Assembly: GCA_016709025.1 (NCBI GenBank)
Contig: JADJEQ010000010.1
Location: forward strand, 1 to 64,000
Reading direction: 5' to 3'
Source: Bacteroidales bacterium
GTDB lineage: Bacteria > Bacteroidota > Bacteroidia > Bacteroidales > Lentimicrobiaceae
Length of the DNA stretch: 64,000 bases
Position numbers and translations under genes: made by a program. Below, piece after piece: positions 37,751 to 46,685 of this stretch. A model generated the notes under the pieces. That model had not been told where the DNA came from. It worked only from the letters and a program-made list of their open reading frames with translations, and ran no database searches. The first letter of the stretch is position 1. Each line of letters opens with the position of its first letter.

Positions 37751-38701
37751 TTCAAGGAGCTTCATATCGGCCGCAAACTTCCTGGTAAAGAGATCTGATC
37801 CTTTGATATTCAGGTGGTCAGGATCGAAGAAGTATTCGGGATGATCGAAAAAGAGGCTGTGATAGTCAAAAAGACCTTCGAAAACCGGATAACGGCTGGC
37901 AATGGTATTGATTTCTGAGAACAGTTTGTCTGCCGGTACAATTTTCATCTCTTCTTCATGAAATTCCTTTGTCATCGGATACCGGACCATAATCACTTTC
38001 ACCTGGTGAGCCTCGCAAAGCTGCAGGATTTTTTCAAAATAGGCTTTAATTGAAGGGTCGAAATAGGCATCCTTCGAAAGAAAAAGATTGGCTTTGTCCC
38101 ATGCCAGTTTCCGCTTATTGGTCTCCTCCGCAAAATTCCGGTAGTCCCTATGCGGACGGTAACCGTTGTGCATTTCAAGCTTCCGGATCTTAATCCTGTA
38201 AAGGATAGAAAGCTGAACATCCTTGTAGTTGCCTGCATATGAAAAGAAATTGCCTTCCAGCCATTTGGTCAGTATGGTTCTGTCGCCTTTAATCCTTGCC
38301 AGCTCAGGATAATCGATGTAATCAATCCAATAGGAATTGTACTCGTAACGATCGGCAATTTTCGGCCCGTAAGTTGAAATGTCGGCCTGCAGGATAACAT
38401 ACTCCGGTTTTTTATCCGTTTTCTCAAGGATGTGTTTCAGCTTGTAATACGACTGAATGTAATTTTCGCTCGGTGACCCGTAATTGAAACTATTCTCAAG
38501 AATATAGGTGTTGATGCAGTTGTGCGAGTTGCCAAGAGCAAGGTATTTTAGTGTGTCGTTGTAAGCTGCAAACTGCTCATCCATCCTGCGGTTCAGGATA
38601 TTGTGCACCGAAAAAGCCTTGAAAGACTGATCCAGGGCGATGTTCACCATCACAATAAGTGCGGCGAACAGGATGAAGCGTTTTATTGATTTGCCTTTCA
38701 T
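37718..38701 (-). CDS. SGNH-hydrolase-like membrane-anchored protein, MBOAT partner
   Basis: A 327-residue protein with a single N-terminal membrane anchor (FILFAALIVMVNIALDQ) and an extracytoplasmic domain. The domain has SGNH-type blocks: ALGNSHNCIN (GxSx-like) near residues 55-65 and FFDPDHLNIKGSDLFT with the D..H pair near 290-300. Proteins of this kind pair with MBOAT acyltransferases, as AlgX/AlgJ or DltD do, to move acyl groups onto a polysaccharide in the periplasm. An MBOAT gene lies 260 bases upstream on the same strand. The catalytic serine assignment is uncertain. Confidence 0.65.
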   Translation of the reverse strand: MKGKSIKRFILFAALIVMVNIALDQSFKAFSVHNILNRRMDEQFAAYNDTLKYLALGNSHNCINTYILENSFNYGSPSENYIQSYYKLKHILEKTDKKPEYVILQADISTYGPKIADRYEYNSYWIDYIDYPELARIKGDRTILTKWLEGNFFSYAGNYKDVQLSILYRIKIRKLEMHNGYRPHRDYRNFAEETNKRKLAWDKANLFLSKDAYFDPSIKAYFEKILQLCEAHQVKVIMVRYPMTKEFHEEEMKIVPADKLFSEINTIASRYPVFEGLFDYHSLFFDHPEYFFDPDHLNIKGSDLFTRKFAADMKLLESGLFTEQPGK

Positions 38702-38737
38702 AAATCAGTTTATGTCGTCATTCCTTGTCTCACCTTG

Positions 38738-38940
38738 CCTGCGGCAGGCAGGGACGCGAAGACGCAAAGGTTTTTTTTGGATTCAATAATTATGAGTCAG
38801 ATTCTGTCAATGGATTGCAAAACAATCGACTAAACATAACCACTTAATTTGAATCCAATAATTCATCAATAATTTTGATTCCAATTGGGTTCCAGTATTG
38901 TCTTTGCGTCTTTGCGTCATTGCGTCTTTGCATGAGACCA
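38738..38940. repeat. Inverted GCGTCTTTGCGTC element
   Basis: The 5' part has GCCTGCGGCAGGCAGG (38739-38754) and GACGCGAAGACGCAAAGG; the 3' part has GTCTTTGCGTCTTTGCGTCA (38899-38918) in the opposite sense. An AT-rich core lies between. A related inverted pair is at 55234-55377. No coding frame is seen. Confidence 0.6.
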
Positions 38941-38963
38941 AATATTAACGGACTATTGTGAAA

Positions 38964-40415
38964 TCAGAACTGAAAATAAATAAATTTCTGCTGATGCAGC
39001 ACGCCAAACAGCAATACAAAAAAGATAAAGCCGATGTATACCGGCCAACGGACAATGGATGGCCTGGCTGCTATGACTTTCACCAGGTTGTATTTTGCAT
39101 GAACATGTTCCGCAATAAGCAAAACAGCCACCATCAATATCCCGAAGACAAATTCAAGATTCCGGAGCAGGGCTTTAACCGATCCGGCCGTGTTGCTGAA
39201 ATCAAATGCATCCGATAACAAAAGCAGGCTGTTGTCCAGACTACTTGCCCTGAAAAAAAACAGGGAAAATACCAGAATCGTAAACATATAGGTGATGCCA
39301 AGTGCTTTTAAAAATCCCGGATAATTGCTGATTCCGGTTATTTCATGAAACCGGGCGACCGGTTTTTCTGCCATGCTTTCGACCACCAGCATTAACCCAT
39401 GAAATAGCCCGAAGAGTATAAACGTCCAGGCAGCGCCATGCCAGAGGCCCATCAAAAGAAACGTGAGCACAAGGTTTCGGTAGATTTTTGACTGAACAAT
39501 CTTTCTATCCCTGATATAGGGCAATGAATACAGCAGGTAATCGCGGAACCAGGTGGTCAGCGAAATATGCCAGCGGTTCCAGAAATCGCGTAGGGAAGTG
39601 GCAATCAATGGCCGGTTAAAGTTGATCATCAGTTCATACCCCATGATGCGGGCCGACCCGCGGGCAATGTCGGTATAACCTGAAAAATCGCAGTAAAGCT
39701 GAAAGGCAAACAGCACGGTAGCAAGGATTACCGGCAGGCCGTTGAATTCTCCCGGATTCTCGTAAACCAGGCCTACAAACATCCCCAGGCGGTCAGCAAT
39801 CACCAGCTTTTTGAAGAAACCCCACAAAATAAGCTTTAATCCGCTGACAAGGTTTTGCTGATTAAAAGGACGCGGTGCATTGATCTGTGGCAGCAGGCTG
39901 GTCGACCGCTCAATGGGCCCGGCAACCAGTTGCGGGAAAAACGAAACATAGAGGGCGAATTTCCCGAAATGTTTTTCAGGTGGCTGAATGCCCCGGTAAA
40001 CATCGATGGTATAGCTGAGCGACTGGAAAATATAGAACGAAATACCGACCGGCAGTAAGATATGATACAAAGGGAATGAATATCCGCTGTTGGTGATCTG
40101 CAACAGGGCATTCACACTTTCGGAGAAGAAATTCAGGTATTTAAATCCGGCCAGCATCCCGAGATTGACCAGGATACTCATCACCAGCCAGCGTTTTTTT
40201 CTTTTTCGGGAAGGTTCGCTGCCCATTTTCAATGCCACAAAATAATCGACCAATGTGGTGAAAAGGATCAGGATGGCATATTCTGCCTTCCAGCACATAT
40301 AGAAAAAATAACTGGCAAGCAGGAGCAGCAGCCACCTCCATTTTACCGGAATGGTAAAGTACAGGGCAACGACAAGAGGTAGAAAAAGAAGATATTCGAA
40401 GGAATTAAATAACAT
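38964..40415 (-). CDS. MBOAT-family membrane O-acyltransferase (AlgI-like)
   Basis: A multi-pass membrane protein that passes acyl groups, usually acetyl, across the inner membrane to an extracytoplasmic acceptor. The 483-residue chain has about 10-12 hydrophobic helices. MBOAT landmarks are NSFEYLLFLPLVVALYF at the N-terminus, GISFYIFQSLSYTIDVYRG, and FDFSGYTDIARG-type DFSGYTD near 243-249. These are followed by RDFWNRWHISLTTWFRDY and the catalytic histidine in MGLWHGAAWTF (about residue 326). It is followed by the SGNH-like gene on the same strand. The pair probably O-acylates a surface polysaccharide. Confidence 0.9.
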   Translation of the reverse strand: MLFNSFEYLLFLPLVVALYFTIPVKWRWLLLLLASYFFYMCWKAEYAILILFTTLVDYFVALKMGSEPSRKRKKRWLVMSILVNLGMLAGFKYLNFFSESVNALLQITNSGYSFPLYHILLPVGISFYIFQSLSYTIDVYRGIQPPEKHFGKFALYVSFFPQLVAGPIERSTSLLPQINAPRPFNQQNLVSGLKLILWGFFKKLVIADRLGMFVGLVYENPGEFNGLPVILATVLFAFQLYCDFSGYTDIARGSARIMGYELMINFNRPLIATSLRDFWNRWHISLTTWFRDYLLYSLPYIRDRKIVQSKIYRNLVLTFLLMGLWHGAAWTFILFGLFHGLMLVVESMAEKPVARFHEITGISNYPGFLKALGITYMFTILVFSLFFFRASSLDNSLLLLSDAFDFSNTAGSVKALLRNLEFVFGILMVAVLLIAEHVHAKYNLVKVIAARPSIVRWPVYIGFIFFVLLFGVLHQQKFIYFQF

Positions 40416-40457
40416 GGATCATCCGGGTTCGGGGATGCAAAATAAAACAATTTCGGG

Positions 40458-41615
40458 TTATGCTTTGCCTTTAATTTCAGGTTCCTCCCAAAGAAATGCC
40501 TCAAAATTACCCTGGTGTACTATCAGGGTTTGATGGTTGGGGTAAGCCTTTAGAAATGATTTGGGAAACCTGGTACTGGTCTCTTTCCATTTAAATTCAA
40601 AGGCATTCATCATGCCCTCCTGTTCCTCAACATAATCAATTTCAGCCTGATCATGGGTCCTCCAGAAGTAGGTATTCGGGAATTTCGATTGGTAGTGGTT
40701 CGCTTTCATGCGCTCTGAAAGCAGGAAATTTTCCCACAGGGCTCCTTTGTCAAACCTCATCTCAACCGGGGAATAGTTGCTGATCAGCACGTTTCTGATT
40801 CCATTATCATAGAAGTAATACTTTTTGCCCTTTTTTATTTCGCTGCGCATATTTCTGTTCAGGGCAGGTAGTTTATAAATCACAAAGGTCTTTTCCAGCA
40901 GATCCAGGTATTTTTCAACTGTACTGTTGTCAATATTCCCGATGGTTTTGGATAGTTCATGGTAATTTACTTCGCTGCCTACCTGAAAAGCCAATGCCTG
41001 CAATAGTTTTTCCAAATGGCTGGATTTTCTGATTCCTTCCACCTGAAGGATGTCCTTGTAGAGGTAACTTTGGGCTATTTCAATCAGTATTTCCTTTTCA
41101 TTGCCGGGATTATTGATCACTTCGGGATAAGAACCGAATATTAACCTGTTCTCCAGGGTGCGTCGTGCCTCAAGGATATTTGAACTGTTCACCAGTTCCT
41201 GATAACTGACAGGATAAAGATAAAAGGTTCGTTTTCTTCCCGTTAAGGGTTCATTGGTTCTGTTGAGCAAGTCAAAAGCGGATGACCCTGTTGCAATAAT
41301 CTGTAGCTCTGGTTTGTTGTCATGCAACAACTTTAGTTTTAAGCCAATATCGCTGATTTGCTGAGCCTCGTCAATGATTACCAGGCGGGTATCGTTCCCT
41401 ATAAGCTGCAATAAGCGGGTGCTGGTATTGGCAGCAGCAAGTTCGGTAAAAATATCAGCTTCATCGGCATTTAACCATTTCGTATTGACCTGCAGGGTTT
41501 CCACGAGTTTTTTCAGAAGCGTGGTTTTTCCTACTTGTCGCGCGCCTAAAAGGAGGATTACTTTGTTTTTGAAGCATTGGGATTTTATCTTATCCAATAA
41601 AATACGGTCAATCAT
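40458..41615 (-). CDS. AAA_14/DUF4143 ATP-binding protein
   Basis: A 385-residue cytoplasmic P-loop protein. Walker A is GARQVGKTTL near residues 24-33, and Walker B is RLVIIDEAQQI near 97-107. The sensor region is IIATGSSAFDL, and GRKRTFYLYPVSYQEL follows. The C-terminal DUF4143 domain has YYFYDNGIRNVL and ENFLLSERMK, with FNTYFWRTHDQAEIDYVEE at the end, a nuclease-like D-x-E motif. The biological role of these widespread Bacteroidota ATPases is not known. It sits alone between surface-glycan genes and may be unrelated to them. Confidence 0.85.
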   Translation of the reverse strand: MIDRILLDKIKSQCFKNKVILLLGARQVGKTTLLKKLVETLQVNTKWLNADEADIFTELAAANTSTRLLQLIGNDTRLVIIDEAQQISDIGLKLKLLHDNKPELQIIATGSSAFDLLNRTNEPLTGRKRTFYLYPVSYQELVNSSNILEARRTLENRLIFGSYPEVINNPGNEKEILIEIAQSYLYKDILQVEGIRKSSHLEKLLQALAFQVGSEVNYHELSKTIGNIDNSTVEKYLDLLEKTFVIYKLPALNRNMRSEIKKGKKYYFYDNGIRNVLISNYSPVEMRFDKGALWENFLLSERMKANHYQSKFPNTYFWRTHDQAEIDYVEEQEGMMNAFEFKWKETSTRFPKSFLKAYPNHQTLIVHQGNFEAFLWEEPEIKGKA

Positions 41616-42018
41616 GTGATTTTATTTTGAACAAAAATAGATATTATATACTGAAAATCCAAAATATAGGCCTAATATTTAGATTATAATCGAAAAAATA
41701 GGCGTATATTTTCGAATAGAATTTTTGTGGCTTATCCTTACAGCTATCAATTATCTTAAGTTTGCTCATTTTTTAAAGGATTTTACCAGGAAATTCGAAA
41801 TACATATACCATGGTATACGAATTCATGTTAATTTGTGTACCGATGTCTGGCTGAGGATGCTTCCTGAAGCGCATCAGCAATGATACGTTACATCCTGAA
41901 TGCTTGTTTTCCAGTTTTCAATAAAAATACTGCAGGAAAAAGGATTGAAAGAAAACAGTAACCTTATCCGGTTGATAAAATTGTTATCTTGTGATACCTC
42001 CAGGAAAACCGAAAAATT
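41616..42018. other. Gene-free AT-rich spacer
   Basis: About 400 AT-rich bases between divergent genes, including two similar words AGGCCTAATATTTAG and AGGCGTATATTTTCG near 41669-41716. No gene, tandem array or strong hairpin is apparent. Confidence 0.4.
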
Positions 42019-42258
42019 ATGGATGCAATCGTTTTAAAAAGGGAAATATCAGCACTTATCGAATCCATCAGTGATATTGAAGTACTTCAGGCATTGAAAA
42101 CCCTTCTTTCGCACAAAGTATCAAAACAGGCTGACTGGTGGAATACAATCAGCGAAGAAGAACGTATTGAAATTAAGCAGGGGCTGGAAGAAGCGTTGAA
42201 TGAAGAGGTTATTCCTCACGATGAGATTCTGAAAAAGTACATGAAATGGCTTGTGTAA
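42019..42258 (+). CDS. Antitoxin-like small protein (RelB/ParD-type addiction module)
   Basis: A 79-residue protein with helices LKREISALIESISDIEVLQALKTLL and ISEEERIEIKQGLEEALNEEVIP, followed by HDEILKKYMKWL. This layout, a short helical domain then an acidic tail ending in a few hydrophobic residues, fits antitoxins encoded just upstream of RelE/ParE toxins. The expected toxin frame begins at ATG 42246, overlapping this gene by 13 bases, but is broken. If active, the protein may be a lone antitoxin. Confidence 0.6.
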   Translation: MDAIVLKREISALIESISDIEVLQALKTLLSHKVSKQADWWNTISEEERIEIKQGLEEALNEEVIPHDEILKKYMKWLV

Positions 42259-42360
42259 TCTTTTGGTCGTAAAGAGCGGAAAAGGGCTGGGCTGAATTGT
42301 TTTTCTCAGAATTCACCATACCTTGCATATCTAATCACACATGCAGGCCATCCAATTTAT
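42246..42360 (+). pseudogene. Remnant of a RelE/ParE-like toxin
   Basis: Starting at ATG 42246, overlapping the antitoxin gene, the frame reads MACVIFWS, a TAA stop (42270-42272), then RAEKGWAELFFSEFT. MAxVIxWSxRAEKxxAE is the usual start of ParE/RelE toxins, so this looks like a toxin gene killed by a nonsense codon and truncated soon after. The evidence rests on about 20 residues. Confidence 0.4.
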
Positions 42361-42410
42361 AGATTCCCGGTGAGTACACCTTCGTAAAGAAATCCCTGCC
42401 AGAATATTCC

Positions 42411-42418
42411 TAAATTTG
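42411..42418 (+). promoter_or_regulatory. -7 element for the second sulfotransferase
   Basis: TAAATTTG, followed by CCACC, 13 bases before ATG 42432. Same TTTGCCACC context as the paralogue at 36681-36690. Confidence 0.5.
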
Positions 42419-42431
42419 CCACCTGCACGAA

Positions 42432-43523
42432 ATGCAGAATCTGTTTATGGTTAGTTCCCCCGTTAATCAGTCGTTGTCGGATGTTCCGATGTTTTTTATC
42501 ATCGGTCGTCCACGTTCGGGCACGACCATGCTGAGGATGCTTTTTGAAGCGCATCCGCATGTGATTATACCTCCTGAAAGTCCCTTTATTATCAGCCTTT
42601 ACAAGAAATACGGGAAAGTTAAATTCTGGAATGATGCTGTTATTCAGTCGTTTACCGATGATCTGATGAAACAGCGTTATTTCGACAAATGGCTGGTTTC
42701 GAAAGAGGAGCTTTTGGCTCACCTGTTGAAAGTCAGGGGGGAATGTACATTTCAAACCATGGTGAAACAGGTCTGCCTGGCTTATCAATCGGTGTACAAC
42801 AAACAGCAGATTCAGCTGATCGGCGACAAAAACCCGTATTATTCGCTTTATATCCGCCGTATCCACAGGCTGTTTCCGAAGGCGAAAATCATACATCTTA
42901 CCCGCGACTACCGCGATAACTATCTTTCGCTGATCAATGTTAATTTCGAGGTGCCCATTGTTCCCCTTGTGGTTTACCGCTGGAAGTTTGCCTGGCGCCT
43001 GGCCAATAAACTGAAGAAACAGCAACCCGGATTGGTGTATTCACTCAGGTACGAAGATCTGGCGGTCAATCCTGAAACTGAGTTTGGTAAACTCTGTAAT
43101 TTCCTGGGCATTGAGTTTGACCCATCGGTGATGAAGTTTTACGAAAAGAAACCCGAAGTTGAAAAGGCCTATGCAGGTTCAAACGACATCAATGTTATCC
43201 ACAAAAGCCTGCTTAATCCGATTTCAACTTCAAGAATGAACCTGTGGAAAACACAGATGACCCCGAAACAGATTCAAATAGCTGAAATCGTTGCCGGAAA
43301 AACCGGGGAAATGGCGGGTTACGAACGCGAATATCCCGGCTTTAGCCTCTGGCTCTGGCTTCAGTCACTGCCCATGCAGGCTTATGGCTATCTGATGTAT
43401 CAGATGCTTCTCCTAGGTGATCATTTGCCCTATCGCCTGCGTAATTCGTTGGGACGTTTTCTGGGTATTTTCCTGAAAGTGTATTGGAAGTTGAATAAAA
43501 GGAAGGTAAAACCTTTGAAGTGA
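42432..43523 (+). CDS. PAPS-dependent sulfotransferase family protein (paralogue 2)
   Basis: A 363-residue sulfotransferase of the same subgroup as the gene at 36704-37750. The PAPS site is GRPRSGTTMLRMLFEAHP near residues 25-42. IGDKNPYYSLYIRRI, HLTRDYRDNYLSLINVNF and FEVPIVPLVVYRWK follow, then RYEDLAVNPETEFGKL and PISTSRMNLWKTQM. The two chains align over their full length, including the C-terminal hydrophobic stretch near LPYRLRNSLGRFLG (versus FPYRIREKILSKGP), which suggests membrane association. The start at 42432 lies 13 bases after the -7 element. It is probably involved in sulfating a surface glycan or lipid. Confidence 0.85.
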   Translation: MQNLFMVSSPVNQSLSDVPMFFIIGRPRSGTTMLRMLFEAHPHVIIPPESPFIISLYKKYGKVKFWNDAVIQSFTDDLMKQRYFDKWLVSKEELLAHLLKVRGECTFQTMVKQVCLAYQSVYNKQQIQLIGDKNPYYSLYIRRIHRLFPKAKIIHLTRDYRDNYLSLINVNFEVPIVPLVVYRWKFAWRLANKLKKQQPGLVYSLRYEDLAVNPETEFGKLCNFLGIEFDPSVMKFYEKKPEVEKAYAGSNDINVIHKSLLNPISTSRMNLWKTQMTPKQIQIAEIVAGKTGEMAGYEREYPGFSLWLWLQSLPMQAYGYLMYQMLLLGDHLPYRLRNSLGRFLGIFLKVYWKLNKRKVKPLK

Positions 43524-44200
43524 AATTTCGGATTTCGGAATGCGGATTTCGGATTGCTGATTTCGTCACATTGGTTGGTCTCGACTCCGCTCGACCACCA
43601 ATTGGTAAATTTCGGATTGTAGAAGAATCCTGCTTCCTACTTCCTACTTCTTACTTCTTACCTCCGTCTCACACTTTTCACTCTTCATTCTTTTACTCCT
43701 TTCTGACTTCTGACCTCGGATTTCGGATTTTCCTACTTCCTACTTCTTACCTCTTACCTCTTACTTCTGACTTCTGACTTCTGACTTCGGATTTCTGGTA
43801 ACTGGTTTCTTGCTTCACGCCCTCCGAACCACTACATCACTTCGTCTCCCAGCTACTATGTCACCCTGTCTCTCAGGCACTTTATTCTCCTTTCTCCATG
43901 TCCCCATGTATCATTGTATCTTCGGATTGTTTCGCCCTTTCAGGGCTTTTTTTCTTATTGGTTTGAGTATCCGTGGGCTTCGCTTCGCTTCGCCCACGGT
44001 TAAGATGTTTCGCCCTTTCAGGGCTTCCCCTTTTCTCTCAGTCTCTTCGTCACTCAGTCACTCCGTCTCTCGGTCTCTCGGTCGTCTTCTTACCTCTTAC
44101 CTCCAACCTCTTACTTCTGACTTCTGACTTCCGACTTCTGACTTCCGACCTCTGACCTCTGACCTCCGACTTCCGGCCACATTCAATGAATAGTTCACCG
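43524..44200. repeat. Long non-coding spacer with ATTTCGG, CTTCTGA and CTTACTTC arrays and hairpins
   Basis: Heptamer arrays ATTTCGG (43525-43552) and CTTCTGA (43763-43785 and 44117-44160) alternate with CTTACTTC/CTTCCTAC words. A TCGACTCCGCTC word is at 43579-43590. Two copies of TTTCGCCCTTTCAGGGCTT occur at 43930-43948 and 44008-44026; the first forms a GCCCT/AGGGC stem followed by seven T. A CCGTGGGC/GCCCACGG hairpin lies at 43971-43999. Short open frames here have no protein features. Confidence 0.65.
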
Positions 44201-44238
44201 TTCAATGTAAATTGTTCACCGATTCCCCCGGAGTTTCC

Positions 44239-44246
44239 TATTTTTG
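44239..44246 (+). promoter_or_regulatory. -7 element for the acyl-AMP ligase gene
   Basis: TATTTTTG, an exact TAnnTTTG match 26 bases before ATG 44273. Confidence 0.45.
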
Positions 44247-44272
44247 TACGGCACTAACCACCCGGAATTTCT

Positions 44273-46318
44273 ATGGCACTGGATAACTTTTTTTACGATT
44301 CAATAACTGAGCAGGATACTTACAATTATACTCTTCCTGAGATTCTTCAGACAAGGGCGATTCAAACACCTGATGAAACAGCCTATATCTTCCTAAGGGA
44401 TGGTGAAGATGACGAGGAAAGAATCACCTACTTTGAGTTGGACCGGGCTGCCAGGGCAATTGCGGGTAAATTGACCGAAAGCAATGTAAGGGGTGAAAGA
44501 GCCCTGATGTTGTTCCCTCCCGGGCTGGAGTTTGTGAAGTCGCTCTACGGATGTTTTTACGCCGGTATCATAGCTGTTCCGGCCTATGCACCCCGCAAAA
44601 ACCGCTCACTTGAAAGGATAAAGACGTTGGTTGTTGACTCCGGGGCTACTATTGTGCTTTGTATTGCTGATATATTCCAGTCTTTTGAACGTTCCTTTTC
44701 AGATCTTGAAGAATTAAAGGGTTTAAGATGGGTGCTTGTTGAGGATTGTTTGAACAGCGGTAATGCACAAAAGGTTTCTTTGGAATTTTCTGACCCTGAT
44801 AATGTCGCACTGCTGCAATATACCTCGGGCTCTACAGGTAAGCCGAAAGGCGTGATGGTTACACACCGGAATATCCTGCGGAATGCCATGTTTATCCGCA
44901 CGAGTTTCAGCCTTTCCCGGAAGAGTGTCTCCGTTACCTGGCTGCCCAGTTTCCATGATATGGGACTGATTGACGGCATCATCGAACCGGTATTCAACGG
45001 ATGTCCGGGCATAGTGATACCACCGGTTGCCTTTATCCAGAAACCTTTGCGATGGTTAAAAGCCATTACAAAATACAAAGGCACCCATGGTGGGGCTCCG
45101 AATTTTGCTTTTGATCACTGTGTGGATGGTATTTCGGAAACGGAAAGAGAAGGACTGGATTTATCTTCTCTCAGTACCTTGTATTGTGGCGCCGAACCTA
45201 TCCGTAAATCGACTTTTGCAAGGTTTATAGAAACCTATAAGGATTATGGATTTAAAACCTCTATGCTATATCCCTGCTACGGGATGGCAGAAACAACCCT
45301 GATTATTTCCGGACCGTCCGCTGATCGCGGACCAGTTTACCTTTGTATCTCTGGAGATTTGCTAGAGCAGAATAGAATAAAAAAAGTCACTGAAAATGAT
45401 TCAGATGCAAGATACCTGGTGGGAGTTGGATATCCCTGGCTCGATACTGAAGTAAAAATCGTGAATCCTGAGACACTTTCCCTCTGCAATGATGATGAAG
45501 TCGGGGAGATCTGGGTTTCAGGTTCCATTGTGACTGCCGGATACTGGAATAAGGAAGCAGAAACCAGGGAATCCTATGAAGCCTCCATAGACGGAGATTT
45601 ATCTTCAAAATACTTCCGTACCGGGGATCTGGGTTTTTTCGATCAGGGTGAACTTTATATAACCGGCCGCTTAAAGGATATGATCATCCTTCAGGGCAGA
45701 AATTATTATCCCCAGGACATTGAATTTGTTGCAGAAGCCAGTCATCCGGCCCTCCGGTTAAACGCCAGCGCTGCTTTTTCAATCGATGTTAACGACGATG
45801 AAAAGCTGGTGATTGTTGCGGAAGTTGAACGCTCTGCCATCAGAAATCTTGATGTGGAGGCTGTTTGTGATGCCATCCGTCAGCAGGTGGCTGAAGAATT
45901 CGAGCAGGAAGTTTATGCCATTCAGCTGCTGAGGACTGCCAGTATATTAAAGACTTCCAGCGGAAAAATACAGCGGAAGGCATGCAGAGAAGGCTTTCTG
46001 CAGAAATCACTTGAAATTGTGGGTGAGTCGGTGCAGGAAATGAAAGAACCGGCATTGGCCACTTCTGCATTGGATCTGACATCCCTGCAGGCCTGGCTCA
46101 TCGCGTGGATACACATTCACCTGAAAATACCCTTCGACCGCATCGATCAATCCAGGTCAATATCCGCGTATGGCCTCAATTCGATGAAAGCCGTTCAACT
46201 CCAGCAGGATGTACTGACCAAATTCGGGGTCAACATTCCACCTTATGTTTTCTTCGATAAAATCACGGTGAAGGAGCTCTGTGAACGGGCGTTTGCGAAG
46301 ATGAATGAAGTGGAGTAG
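44273..46318 (+). CDS. Fatty-acyl-AMP ligase with C-terminal acyl carrier domain
   Basis: Activates a fatty acid as acyl-AMP and loads it on a phosphopantetheine arm rather than on CoA. The adenylation domain (about 1-580) has LQYTSGSTGKPKGVMVTH (P-loop) and the FAAL-type stretches WLPSFHDMGLIDG and GGAPNFAFDHCVD. YGMAETTL, YFRTGDLGF and GRLKDMIILQGRNYYPQDIE follow. Residues about 605-675 form a carrier domain with the pantetheine serine in GLNSMKAVQL (Ser637). The FAAL subtype is read from these motifs and the absence of CoA-ligase features. The 681-residue length fits such fusions. The TAG stop abuts a GGCACAG repeat array. The acyl chain is unknown. Confidence 0.9.
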   Translation: MALDNFFYDSITEQDTYNYTLPEILQTRAIQTPDETAYIFLRDGEDDEERITYFELDRAARAIAGKLTESNVRGERALMLFPPGLEFVKSLYGCFYAGIIAVPAYAPRKNRSLERIKTLVVDSGATIVLCIADIFQSFERSFSDLEELKGLRWVLVEDCLNSGNAQKVSLEFSDPDNVALLQYTSGSTGKPKGVMVTHRNILRNAMFIRTSFSLSRKSVSVTWLPSFHDMGLIDGIIEPVFNGCPGIVIPPVAFIQKPLRWLKAITKYKGTHGGAPNFAFDHCVDGISETEREGLDLSSLSTLYCGAEPIRKSTFARFIETYKDYGFKTSMLYPCYGMAETTLIISGPSADRGPVYLCISGDLLEQNRIKKVTENDSDARYLVGVGYPWLDTEVKIVNPETLSLCNDDEVGEIWVSGSIVTAGYWNKEAETRESYEASIDGDLSSKYFRTGDLGFFDQGELYITGRLKDMIILQGRNYYPQDIEFVAEASHPALRLNASAAFSIDVNDDEKLVIVAEVERSAIRNLDVEAVCDAIRQQVAEEFEQEVYAIQLLRTASILKTSSGKIQRKACREGFLQKSLEIVGESVQEMKEPALATSALDLTSLQAWLIAWIHIHLKIPFDRIDQSRSISAYGLNSMKAVQLQQDVLTKFGVNIPPYVFFDKITVKELCERAFAKMNEVE

Positions 46319-46675
46319 CGCAGGGCACAGGGCTCAGGGCACAGGGCACAGGGCACAGGGGGGCATGGAGCATGGAGCATGGGGCATGGAATTGAAAACA
46401 GAGGCAATGTCCCTCGTCCCTTTTGCGTCCCTCGTCCCTTCTTTACACAGGGCGCAGGGCACAGGGCACACAGGGCTCAGGGCTCAGAGCATGGGGCATG
46501 GACGTAACCGGGAAATTTACGTCTTCGAATCGACAGACAAGGGGACACGCCTGCCCGCCGCAACGGAGTGAAGGAGGGGGAGATGGGGACAAGGGGAGCA
46601 TAGAAGCAAGGACTTTACGTGGATATTTTCCTGACCTCTGACCTCCGACCTCCGACCTCTGACCTCAAATATTAA
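46317..46675. repeat. GGCACAG and GACAAGGGG arrays between ligase and flippase
   Basis: GCGCAGGGCACAGGGCTCAG heptamers begin at the ligase stop (46318-46361), recur at 46447-46490, and GGAGCATGGAGCATGG words lie between (46365-46387). CCTCGTCCCTT words (46410-46440), a CAAGGGGACACG word near 46535 and CCTCTGACCTCCGACC units (46634-46663) fill the rest. No gene is present. Confidence 0.65.
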
Positions 46676-46685
46676 AAATTATAAA

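Noticed and set aside
43520..44155. Several open frames (85, 105 and 60 codons)
   Set aside because: They are translations of CTTCTGA/ATTTCGG arrays with low-complexity serine/leucine/threonine composition.
46305..46641. Frames of 88 and 72 codons
   Set aside because: They read through the GGCACAG arrays and overlap the end of the acyl-AMP ligase.
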